A DNA stretch of 64,000 nucleotides. Origin: Spirometra erinaceieuropaei. Taxonomy: Eukaryota > Platyhelminthes > Cestoda > Diphyllobothriidea > Diphyllobothriidae. The notes under the pieces are model-generated. The model searched no databases and was not told the origin of the DNA. It worked only from the letters and a program-made list of their open reading frames with translations. A program made the position numbers and the translations under genes. Position 1 is the stretch's first letter; each line of letters opens with the position of its first letter. Positions 52,081-62,789 of the stretch are shown one piece after another. The stretch is from positions 649,045 to 713,044 of the forward strand of contig CACRXP010000037.1 in NCBI GenBank assembly GCA_902702965.1, in the 5' to 3' direction.

Positions 52081-54810
52081 TCGGCGAATCAATGCTAAGA
52101 TCGCCGGTGAGGCGGATGCAGAGCAAGCCTGGACCATTTTTAACAAACTCAGACATAAGTCATAGCTGTTGGGCCTAGCTCGTATGGGAACAGTGAAGGT
52201 CGCCGCTTGAGATGGTCGAAACTTATCTTTAATTTTAATCCGAAAATAGAAGTCTAAGTATTTATATCTTTTACTAGTACTTGTTTTGCCAGTTGCTCTT
52301 GTTTCCTTGCTGTTATTGTTAGTGCTGTGATATTTTTTGATAATTTTGGCACATTGACAGCGATAGTATTGTTAACTGATGTCCTCGCTCATACATGATT
52401 GGTCAGCAAATCAAAAGTAAAAGGTGTAGAATTCATTTGGGAGTCACGGGCTCCCGGATAGCCTGATATTTTTCTAAATAGAATATGTGGGGATATGAAA
52501 CCCAAACTAAGTGTTGGAACGAATAGCAGAAATTTGAACAGAAAGCTTAACGGCGAGACAAGTGGCAGATGGTCAGATCATGTCGTCAAAAGAACGTGCA
52601 GCAGGAACGTTAAAAATTGAGCGAATGGACAGATGAGTAAACAAATCCGGACAGTGGAGAATTGATAAAAGTTATCAAATGGTCAAGGGGTATGAAGTGT
52701 GCTTTCGGAATGCGGGGCAACGAAGACTGCAGGCTTATCGGTTGTATGTTACCTAACTCTGTTTGAATATACCTCGATGGACGACCCCGACGTCTACAGG
52801 GAATCAAGAGGCTTCTGAAATAGTCCATGCTAGATGGGACGACTTCCCCGCATAGCCGGTTCACGGGGTTAAGGACATGTTATAAAAGACTTGCCTGTAA
52901 AACTCCTGTATTCACTGGAAACCTGGATAGCCCTCCCGAGTGCCCTCAAACACTGAACTACGGTAAATAAACAAATCTTACTCCTCATAGTCTACCCTGT
53001 TGACCAGCTAAGTCCGTGCGCGGCCGCTCTTTTCGGGCTTATCTAGTCCTTTCTCTGCACTTAGACTGCAGATATAGCAGGAAAACTCAGTTGCGTGCTT
53101 CTGAGCACTTTTCCAAAATTGTCACGTTGATCACGGGCTACGAAAATCATGTCGCTGAGCAGTGTTCGGGGCGTAGCCAAACAAATATGACATATACCAT
53201 GCAAATGTTCGCATGAAGATGTGGCGGATATGTCACCAAGTAGGGGAAAGTTCTCTACATGCATTGGCAGCATCCCGCTTCGGTGGTATCGGACTGGCAG
53301 AAGTAGGGATCCCCTAATCCGCATCTTCGGCACCGTATGTTGCGCGTCAGTGCACTTTTAAGTCTAACCCTTGACTATTTACGAGGAACTGAGATTGTTG
53401 CCTATCTACTAAACAAGATTTTTCTGAGTAGACGAGTAGCCACATAACTAGGCTTCAACTTAAATGACGCTTGCCAAAATCGAGGTTTGGCAGATGATTG
53501 ATGTAGATGAAAAATTGTAACGCTTGATGCACAGACCTTAGAAGGACACTGATATTTGCCGGCATGTTGGGTGACATGTCTTCCTTGACGCGCACGCAGA
53601 GGGTCCAGTTGGACAGACAGATTTTAATTAATTTCAGTTGGTATCAGTCAGTATATTCGGAGTTCCTTGCACACCAGTGAGGAGTAGGGAGTTTCCCGTG
53701 TTGTAGGCCTTGCCAAGGTCTTGATATATAGGCCTAATTTCCGAGTCTGAGAGACCTAAGGGCTTCTTTCAGGGTCTCAGCGAACAAAACCTTCACTTTC
53801 CCTTTTCCAGAATACTGCTAGCCTTCGTAGCTCGCTCACTATACTGAGGCTAACATATGATTATTGCATCATAGTTTCCAATGATTACACATAAAACTCT
53901 GGTCGCTTCAGACAACGAAGAACCCAGAATTCCCGTTCTTTCGTCATATGCTTGGAGGCCCTGCTGCCGAAACGATTGGCATCTGCCTGTCAATAGACAA
54001 TCATCTCTGCCGACGGCTGACTGTTGCCTTGTGCTATAGGGCCTCTGCAAATCGCTTCTTCTCGTGGCTGCCGCTCAATTTCTGGGTTTTATTTCATTCA
54101 TTTGGTTTTTATTTTCGACAAATGCACTTTTTTCTGTATGAAATGAAAAATACAACAATCATGTAATTCCCTAAAATAGTTCAGAAGACGATGATTGAAC
54201 CGACCTGCTACTTCATCCTTATTTTTGAATTTCATTTCTCATCTACCTAACACTATTCCTTCCAGTACTAATCAACAAAGGCATATGACGTTTTTTGAAA
54301 TTGAATTTTGAAAATTCTTTGGCGTTGACCCTTCTTTTGTGAGACGTGCTGTTGACCCCAGGTTGTTCGCGCGTAGCGGCCACGCCCAAGTAACCACCTC
54401 GACCAGTGGGCTAAACCAGATGACGATATCCGGAGATTGGGCGTGTGGGTTTTGTGTATGTCTCAGATCCGGTTGTTCTGTCTCCTGTCCCACTCTAAAC
54501 CAAAACTAAAAAATCATATGGAGTGAGTGACAGCGACCTCTGGGCGGTCCAGACTAACTCGGGCTATTTTCCCACTAAAAACAGCTGTGGCCCGTAGTGG
54601 AATTCAGCAGCCGCCTAGGATGAGCGATCAACCCCATTTAGGGGTAGCACCATTTACCTCCTCTGGGGTGTGAGGGGCTAGGACAGGTGACCTAAGTAGA
54701 TTCTGGATAATCACGTCGTGTGCGAGCTGGCAGTGCCTCGCAGACTCAAACTAGCAGTCAAACCACAACGGGGAACCAAACCTCCCTCCCAATCCTCCGT
54801 TCCACCCTCA
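52081..54810. other. intergenic, nothing recognised
   Basis: The sequence is repeat-like, without domains that I can name. A reverse frame at 53333-53061 has cysteine pairs near its start (CRRCG region, just outside the frame) but no clear family. Confidence 0.45.
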
Positions 54811-54814
54811 GGCT

Positions 54815-56010
54815 GCTAGTTTGACTCTACTCACTATAGCAGCCCGGAATGTTCGTTCTTTTCTAGGTAACTCACCAAGCAATCGAGCGGAAACGGAGAC
54901 AACGCTGGTTGCCAGAGAACTGGTGCACTACAACACGGATATTGCAGTTCCCAATGAGACACGATTCTCTGAACAGATTAAGTTGGAGAAGGTGGATGCC
55001 AGTTGCACCTTCTGCTGGAGCGACAGCTCAAAGGCAGAGCTACATGACGCTGGCGTTATCTTTGCAATTCCTAACAACATCGTGGGACGACTAACCACTC
55101 TGCCACAGGGCCTCAACGACCGCTCCTGAATACTGCGCCTGCCTATACGAGGGGCCCAGGTTGTCACCTCAATGACCAACTCTGAAGAGGTGAAGAAAAA
55201 GATCTAAGGTGAACTACGCGCCCCCCTAGCGACCGTAGCGATGGCGGACAAGCTGATTGTCCCTGCGAACGGCCAGATCGCAGTTGGTAGCCAGGCCCCG
55301 TATTACAGGCGGCGGGGGGGGGGGTTGTTTACTGGGGCTATTTTTTGGGGTTCCATAATCACATCTGATCCATTTGGCTTCCGTTTTACGTTTGCGGTTA
55401 TAATTAGGGTACCGGTTAATGGTTTCCGATTTTCGGGTTAGGGTTATGCCTTCAGGCTTAGGTTTTCAGGTTACGGTTAAGGTTTGAGCGTACGGTTAGG
55501 GTTCAGTATTACGGTTAGGTTTTTCAGTTACGGCTATGTCTAAGGGCTACGGTTACGTTTACGATTTCGGTTAGGGTTAGGGTTTCCGTTAGGGTTAACG
55601 GTTAACTTTTAAGTTTGAGGTTGGGGCTAGGGTTACGGTTAGGATTAGGGTTAAGTTCGCCGTCTGCTTCCCCATTCCTGGCTACCAACTGCGATCTAGC
55701 CCCCGCTTCGTCACAGACCCTGCTACTGGGGAGGAAATAGTGGGACTTGAAAGAATCGAGACCTGCAGCAACAGCCTTCTTCTACAGTTTGTGCTGAACG
55801 CAATCTGCTCATGACCAACGTGAGTGTACCACGCTGGTGCAGCCGGCAGCTGCTGGACTACGTCCTCGCCCGAAGGCGAGACCGTCACGGTGTGCTAGTG
55901 ACAGAGATGACCTGCGATTTCGACGGCCGGACGGACAGCCGTCTTGTCATCTTCAAAATGAGACTGCGCATTCAATCATCAGGCGACCACAAGGTAGGCG
56001 ACTGTCAGGA
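54815..56010 (+). mobile_element. RTE-like LINE endonuclease domain with telomere-like insertion
   Basis: The frame from 54821 reads LLTIAARNVRSFLGNSPSNR, TTLVARELVHYNTDIAVPNE, TRFSEQ, DAGVIFAIPNNIVGRLTTLP and QGLNDRS-stop. This is the N-terminal apurinic/apyrimidinic-type endonuclease of the LINE (N, E and T/RF motifs are recognisable). It continues LRAPLATVAMADKLIVPANG to 55300, is interrupted by the array at 55311-55660, and resumes near 55680 to give QLLDYVLARRRDRHGVLVT and DGRTDSRLVIFKMRLRIQSS. Residues of the catalytic core between are lost. Confidence 0.8.
55311..55660 (+). repeat. telomere-like array inside a LINE
   Basis: It starts with an 11-base G run (55314-55324). The part from about 55430 to 55660 is imperfect TTAGGGTTAGGGTTTCCGTT-type sequence. 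It lies within the endonuclease frame of the LINE and coincides with missing codons there. Confidence 0.8.
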
Positions 56011-56049
56011 TGCGATAGTCGACAACTCGAAGGGTCCTAAATTAGAAGC

Positions 56050-58270
56050 TAGGAATGACCGAGTTGTCGGGCAACCTTTTCTGAGGTGAGAGACGTACGC
56101 ACAGGTCAGCAAACAGTTGCGACAAGCGTTTCCCTCAGCCGAAAGTTGTTGAGGGGTGCCTGAGTACCCCTGGGATTTATCCGCCCTCAAACAATCATCG
56201 AGGGATGCAGGTCCGATAGTCGTCAAGCTTTCACCACAACGGTGAAGGGCACGTGCGGCTGGAGGAGTGAAGTGGCAGGCAACGTGGGGCGGACCGAAAG
56301 ACGACATGAGTAATCGGCCGCGCTGACAACCACAAGGCCAAACTGTTCCTGCACGCACAGACAAGACGAAAGGCGACGTGTACTGGCGTCGGATCAATTG
56401 TTTCTTATCTAAACAACACGAGTAACTACGTAATTGGAAACTTGAACGTGACGTCCACTGGAAGGAGGAGTGTGAGTGTGCGTTGCGGCTGGAGAATTGA
56501 AGGGTGCGCCGTCCCGACGCACCGAGAGCAGTCACACGCACTCACAGCGCTTACAATCTAACCGGACCCCCTCTACTTCCCCCCCCCCTCCCACCCCAAC
56601 TCCACCGTCCTCAACACGCTGACTCCGTCATGCGGGCGGCGTGGGTGCATGGAGTCCGATTAACCCTGCTCCCGAGACGCATTTATATCCTGTCGACAAG
56701 TAGACTGATCATTACCCATGTAAATGTACCGGCCTGATGATGAATTACCGAAAAATATGTTCGCCAACTGACTCTCCAAGGTGAGAAGGTAATTGCAGTT
56801 GGTGGCAGCGGCGACGAAAGGAGTATAGTTGGACACGGTGGACGGACAGAGGGCGGGGGGTGGGATGGGGAAACAGGAGGTAGGGAAACACAGGGTTCAT
56901 TCGGGATAGCAACTTTGAGGCGGTTCGCATCCATGACCTCTTTATGAGTTCCGCTTTGAATGCGGAATGTCGTCCCCCTCGAAACAACCCGGAACGTTCC
57001 GTCGTACGGTGGCTGTAGTGACCGAGAAATTCGATCACATCGCAGGTAGACGTGAAAGCATGCAACCAAGTCCTCCGAAAAAGGCTCACAGATCGTTGGC
57101 TTGGACGTAAATGGGCAGGCTTTCCACATGAATTATTGTAGACGGTGCTGGAGGTTTGTGAGCTACTCGACCGCATCGTGAGGAGCTGGTGAGTTCATTT
57201 GACCTGGCAGTCGGATAGTGGTGCCGAACACCAATTCAGTGTTGGGACACGCAAGGTCGAATTTTATGGTCGAGCGAATGCCAAATAGGACCAGGGAACG
57301 ATAATCCGTCCAGTTCTCCCTATCCGCTGCGGTGCGTAGGGAGTTCTTCAGCTGGTGGTGAAACCACTTGACCATAATATTGACTGCTGGATGAAAGGCC
57401 GTCGCCCGATTGTGTGCAGCCAAGGGAGGTGAGGTCGGACTCGAGCTGGGGGCCTCGGTTAGTTGGAACTGTTGATGGGCACAAGAAATGGCGACCCAAC
57501 GACTGACGAAAGCCTTAAAGATGGTACCTGCATCCGCATTCGGCAGAGGAATTGTTTCAGCGCAGCTGGCGTATGGACCGATGCAGGTAGGGAGATGAGT
57601 GTAGCCATTGGATGGAGGTAAGAGGCCTAGGACATTCAGATGAACGTGACCGGACCGTGCGTCAAGGCGAGGGAAATTGTCTGGTGATGACAAGTCATGA
57701 TGCCGCACTCTGTTCTGCTTGAAACTCAAACACGATCGTGCCTATACTTTGCCTTCCTTGTTCATGCCAGGTCAGACAAACCTTTTCTTTAGGAGCTTTT
57801 TGGGGAGGGACATGGGACCACTGGGCGGAAGACTACATGAAGAGATTGAAAAACAGCTCGATGCATTGAGGCAGCATGAGGGAGCAATGAGAAGGACTGG
57901 AGGACAAACAGAGGATTTTGCCAACACCGGTGGACAAAGGAATTTCCATGAGCTGGCCTACACTAATTGACTCATCAACAGGACAACCGACCCGTCGTTG
58001 TTCACCCCCCTTGGCAATAAGATCGACCCCAAGTGGGAGCTGCAGTGCAGAGAAGGAAGACCGACTGATATACAGTCCAGGCGGGCTATCTCAGTGGGGC
58101 TATATTTGTTTGAGTGGGGTCGAAGGGCGAACGTCAACGGTTTGTGGTTTTTGAAAATAGTGAAGTTATAGATGCCCGCCCTCACGGCTGTCAGCGCGGC
58201 CGCTTCCCCATGCCTCTTCGGTTGGTCTAACGGGCCCGTGAAGCATTGCGTGCACGCGTGAATCACCCTT
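56050..58270 (-). mobile_element. Ty3/gypsy retrotransposon, pol 3' part and possible LTR, degraded
   Basis: On the reverse strand, 58266-58100 has the RNase H segment (FTIFKNHKPLTFALRPHSNK, YSPTEIARLDCIS). 57690-57170 has the integrase (HVHLNVLGLLPPSNGYTHLP, ETIPLPNADAGTIFKAFVSR, ATAFHPAVNIMVKWFHHQLK, ELVFGTTIRLPGQ). 57080-56900 has the post-integrase segment (DLVACFHVYLRCDRISRSLQ, PPYDGTFRVVSRGTTFRIQ). The integrase zinc-binding domain between RNase H and integrase is missing and replaced by unrelated sequence (57720-57960). Downstream, GGATATAAATGCG on the reverse strand near 56690 may be an LTR promoter. The boundary with the LINE near 56010-56080 is unclear. Confidence 0.8.
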
Positions 58271-58759
58271 CAGCTTGCCGACGCCGTAAGGCCGAAGTAT
58301 AATTTCGTCTACATCGATTTGTCACTGCCGCAAAAGCTCAGGCGCATACTTACGCTTTGCCTCCGGGCAGGCAACTCAAACGATTGACAATGCTGGTGAG
58401 AACAATTGTTGCCACTGGCTGACGTACTGCGTGTAAGCTTTTCTGTCGTAGCAAAGTTTGTCCAACGTGTTCTGTCTCCCTAATTTCTGACTTGAGAACC
58501 TTCGAGTTGTCTACCATCTCAATTCGGCAAGCGATGATCCCTTCCAACTCCACAATGTAGTCAGGTGTTGGCAATGGACAACTTTCCACCAGCTATATAG
58601 CATATTCTGCACCCGTTCCTGACAGTCTTTCGACCCCGTTGGTGGAAATGCACGGTTTCGACAAGTTCTCCCCTGCCTCACTTTCAACTATATCGGCTTC
58701 TCTCACGTTCCTTCTTTCGAACTTGAGGTCAAAGATGGCTAATCTTGCATAAGAGTTAG

Positions 58760-59300
58760 TTACCTTGGAATGGGCCGGAATCCTCAGCATCCACGTCACA
58801 TTAAGGCAAACCCAACTATGAGTGAGCGGTCACGTCGTGGGGATGGACGACGAGCGACTACTCAGGCGAATGTTTTACGGCGACATCGTCACGGGTGATC
58901 GTTGACAGGGTGAGTTGAAACGAAGTGGGAACGACGCTCTGGATATTTCCCTTTGTAATCTACAAAGTGGTCTGGGGACCTGTGAGGACCTCCCACAAAA
59001 CTGATTAGCCCCGAAAACAACAGTGAAGACTGGAACAACTGTATACGAAACCAACCGGATCGCCGCTGCCAAAATCAAAGCAAAGGCTCTCGAGTCTCAC
59101 ATTTCGCAGACCAACAATTCCATCAATCAAAACCTCCCATCATGTCCACGATGCCAGCGGACATTTAGCGCGCTGATCGACCTCGTCGGACCCAATGCAC
59201 TATCAGCGGGGCACTCCCTTTTCCCGTTCCGAAAATCGTCTCAGCCTCCATCACCACTACCGATAACCCCACGACGTCAACAACCAACACTACTGGCGAG
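58760..59300 (+). mobile_element. RTE-like LINE C-terminal part with zinc-finger-like end
   Basis: The frames read TVKTGTTVYETNRIAAAKIK, SHISQ and LPSCPRCQRTFSALIDLVG. The C-P-x-C-Q-R-T-F ... I-x-L-V-G motif is the zinc-finger-like end of this LINE family. Upstream, 58765-58860 (CCGGAATCCTCAGCATCCAC, GGGGATGGACGACGAGCGAC) matches 41360-41445. It abuts a reverse R repeat. Confidence 0.75.
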
Positions 59301-59339
59301 CAAACTCCCGATGCTTCGCCGCCCATTGCCACTTCCGGA

Positions 59340-59610
59340 CAGTTCGAACGTCATCACCGACGATGTCCACCTTGTGCCCAACAGGATGGTAACCTGCGCC
59401 TGAATTAGTTTATAGCGATAGTAAACTTTCGCTGCATCTACCGCACCCTCACTCCCCCACCCACCTGAGCCCGGTGCCAAGGGAGAGTCAATAAAACCGT
59501 CGACGGGAGAGGCCGCAGGTGGCTGACACGGCGAGAACACGCACATAGGCGTGCCATCACGCCCCCGGTTCACAACGAACACTTGACCAGGATTTTTACA
59601 TCAAGAAAAA
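59340..59610 (-). repeat. dispersed repeat R, reverse copy
   Basis: On the reverse strand it reads CCTGGTCAAGTGTTCGTTGT, GTGCGTGTTCTCGCCGTGTC, GAGGGTGCGGTAGATGCAGC and CACAAGGTGGACATCGTCGG. It directly follows the LINE C-terminus. Confidence 0.7.
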
Positions 59611-59699
59611 TGAGGGGGGCAGTAGGGATCTCATTTGCCGTCCCGTCAGTCTGCACCGGGCCTGCCACCAAATCCCCACTGGTGGCCTTTGTTATCATA

Positions 59700-60170
59700 T
59701 GTGCTCATTCCCGATAACGCCTGCCAGACCCCTATCTAACCCCTGTGTCGGTCCAGCGCATTTACCGCGTGACCCGCTTTGGGCGTCGTGCCCTCCGAGA
59801 CTGGCGATTCGGTGTCAGGAGCATCGACATACAATCGTCGCACCCACCTCAACTTCACACGGCCCTCGGACATCCAGTTACTGCATGGGCTTATTCGGCT
59901 TTATGGACCTCTGTTGAAATCTGCGGTAGAACACAGCAGTCCAAACCCCACCACCACACATGTCCCCTTAGCTCGCACGCCCCTAGACCAGAAATAAGCA
60001 CACCCCACATCACCCACCACCTGCTCAGAACATTCACCTCGCAAGCAAGTGGGCAACATGTTCAACGCATACCCTCGTGCGTGGCTTGGTCACTGGATCC
60101 TGTATGGCACACGTGAACAGATGTATTAGCTCTGTCAGCCACTGCGTCCAATAGAAGCACTGGATGACTA
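59700..60170 (+). repeat. dispersed repeat T, copy 2
   Basis: It shares CGGTGTCAGG, GACATAC, CACACATGTCCC-like and CACCTCGCAAGC blocks in order with 45880-46120. No coding capacity is recognised. Confidence 0.4.
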
Positions 60171-61490
60171 GCAAAATCGAGCAGTCCACTGTTATCGTCA
60201 GTTTGAGCGCATGATCTGCTACTCTTCAGTAAATTCCAGACAGTGCCTGCCTTCAAAAATGCTTCGGCTACCTCCCAAACTGAAGCATAGGTAATTTACC
60301 TCCTGTTCAAATGTCTGGATGCAGATTTCTGCGCCACCTCACCAGATTTTCGATCACATTCTACCTAATCAACTATAATGTTGATCCTCCCCCAGCTAAT
60401 AATTTTACCACATTGATCCCGCCCCTTTTTATTGTTACATGTGTGCTGTTGTTCGGCTGCATTTCGGTAAGCTAAGCTACTGTTACCCACCCCCCTCCCT
60501 CCCCCCAGGCGCTGACCGAATGCATTGGCCTCATCACGAAAACTGTTCCCTTATCGATCCATGTTGCCTTATTGTGGTCGCCATATGAACCAAGGCTGAC
60601 AACCCGGCCACTGAGCTGGCATTTTGTGCGATGACAGGACCGCACACACGCAGAGGTGCTCACATGAGGGGCTGGTCCGTGTTTTTCGTTTATGGTTCGG
60701 GGGCTTACGGACCCGCTGGAAAGCAGTGATCACTGGCGTTAGCGACCGGTGCTTGTGAAAGGCTGATTTGTGCACGCTCATTGTGACTTTCTATTCATGA
60801 ATGCCTGTGGTAGGTTTATGGACGTCTCCTCGCACGGACTCATGGCAGATAATGCTCATGCGATGTCGAACAAACCTTTTATCCTATATGGTAAGGTTCT
60901 ACAATCCTGCGTTCAAAAAATAGACATTATTTGACTTTCGTCAAATTATCATACTTAAGTAACAGTAACGTTTTTCCAGTGTCGACAGCGGACACCTCCG
61001 ATCTTGCCGTTTTCTCATCTATCCAACTCGAAATGAGCATGCTCATTTAAAATAAAACAGAATTGGGTGGGAATGATGAAACCCTATCAAGCCATCGAAA
61101 AACAATCGGCCTATTTTTAAGTCAATTTTACTGTCCAGGTTTGCCGCTCCAGTTGAAATCAGCATGGCTCAAAACTTGCAGTCTTTTAAGACTTGGCCGT
61201 CAGTGGTGGTTGGCAAGATGTGCTCGGCGTAGTTTGCTGTTACCACTAATTTGGCCTACAATATTGTAACGCAAAATCAACCTCTAGGTACAATGACCAG
61301 CATCCTCAAGACTTTATTCAGTTGCTCAATGCATTAATCCCAAATAAGGCACTTCAGGAGAATGATTATTTACTTTTCTTCGATGTAATATCCATCGTCG
61401 ATGTAACTCGATCTCTTCGGAATTGTCACATTACAGTTCTTAATTTTCTGTCAATCACGGAAATATTGGTTTCTTTGCAAAATCTCAGAC
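60171..61490. other. intergenic, nothing recognised
   Basis: Short frames only. The reverse frame around 60663-60472 is repeat-like, and the forward frame at 61322-61816 runs into the SINE palindrome. Confidence 0.45.
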
Positions 61491-61498
61491 CATTCTCA

Positions 61499-62258
61499 AT
61501 GGTAGGGGGCGCTCACCGATCGTTCATACGAACTCACTCGTTCCGTTGGGCCTTAAGGGCTCTCTCTCGAGCCCAACCAGCAGCCGCACAGCGGCGCATG
61601 ATATATAGGCAGAATGGTATTACCGACAAAGACAAGGGAGACTGGAATGGCCATTTCTGGCTTATTAGCCGTCGTCAGCCAGCCATACCCAAGCCCGAAG
61701 TGTGGAACACCCGAGCCTCGAACTCGCGACCTGTTGGTTTAGAAGTCCACGCCTCTACCCACCGGGCCACGAGCCCGCTGCCTTGTCGGTTTTCGATTGG
61801 GAATATACAATGGTAGGGGGGCGCTCACCGATCGTTCATACGGAACTCACTTGTTCCGTTGTGCCTTAAGGGCTCTATCTCCAGCACAACCAGCAGTCGC
61901 ATAGCGGCGCATGATATATAAGCAGAATGGGATATATCATATATGTATATATCATGCGCCACTGTGCGGCTGCTGGTTGGGCTCGAGAGAGAGCCCTTAA
62001 GGCACAACGGATCGAGTGAGTTCCGTATGAACGATCGGTGAGCGCCCCCTAACATTGTATATTCCCGATCGAAAACCGACAGGGCAACGTGCTCGTGGCC
62101 CGGTGGGTAGAGGCGTGGACTTCTAAACCAACAGGTCGCGAGTTCGAGGCTCGGGTGTTCCACACTTCGGGCTTGGGTATGGCTGGCTGACGACGGCTAA
62201 TAAGCCAGAAATGGCCATTCCAGTCTCCCTTGTCTTTGTCGGTAATACCATTCTGCCT
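61499..62258. repeat. SINE-based near-perfect palindrome
   Basis: Module A (about 115 bases, GGTAGGGGGCGCTCACCGAT to CATGATATATA..GCAGAATG) occurs at 61499-61616 and 61809-61929 (forward) and 61939-62057 (reverse). Module B (about 200 bases) occurs at 61617-61808 (reverse) and 62058-62258 (forward). Module B carries an A-box-like TGGCCCGGTGGGTAGAGGCG and a B-box-like GAGTTCGAGGC, so it is a tRNA-derived SINE body. Arms 61607-61930 and about 61937-62258 are reverse complements over about 320 bases with few mismatches and a loop of a few bases (an AT-rich ATATATCATATATGTATATA centre). Confidence 0.9.
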
Positions 62259-62531
62259 AGACCCTTCTCATTTATGCGCCTGGGAAACGTGGCGTTCGAA
62301 GTTATTTTAAGTACTAATTACGAAACAAATGTGAGTGCTAACTTCGACAGGAGGTACTTTACACCAATCTGGATTCGTTTGTCTCCGAAAGCGTTTGCCT
62401 TATGCAGTCACTGTCACCAAGTTTCTTGCTTAAATTGCTTTGAGCGTCAAATTCTGATATGTCGGCGGAGATTCGACCAATTTTTTTAGTGAATAAGTGT
62501 TTTCGCTTGAAAACACCAAGAAACGCCCCAT

Positions 62532-62787
62532 CCTACCGGAGATGGCCTACTGAATTCAAGAGGGGCGCCTATTCCCGTGCAGTAAGTTTAACCCTCGCAC
62601 TAACCCTCACAGTGACAATAATAAACCTAACCATAACCCTTATACTAATTATCCTTACCCAGCTATAACTGTGACTCCCCCTGGAATTTAGGGCAAGGCC
62701 ATCTGTAACGCTGGGGCGTAAATATTTCTGTTAACACCAATCCCAGCCCCCACCTGCTAATTTATCGCAAGGCCATCTGTAATACGG
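62532..62787. mobile_element. small inverted-repeat element with telomere-like core (copy 2)
   Basis: The left inverted repeat is at about 62532-62565 (reverse strand CCCCTCTTGAATTCAGTAGG, then CCATCT) and the right at 62677-62711 (CCCCTGGAATTTAGGGCAAG, then GCCATCTGTAA). They flank a degenerate TAACCCT array (62588-62660). A further right-end copy follows at 62747-62787. It has the same design as 744-886. Confidence 0.5.
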
Positions 62788-62789
62788 CG

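Noticed and set aside
54272..54493. 73-codon reverse frame as a gene
   Set aside because: No recognisable domain and located in repeat-rich sequence.
62097..62160. tRNA gene
   Set aside because: A- and B-box-like sequences are present, but the acceptor stem does not close and the sequence is part of a repeated SINE.
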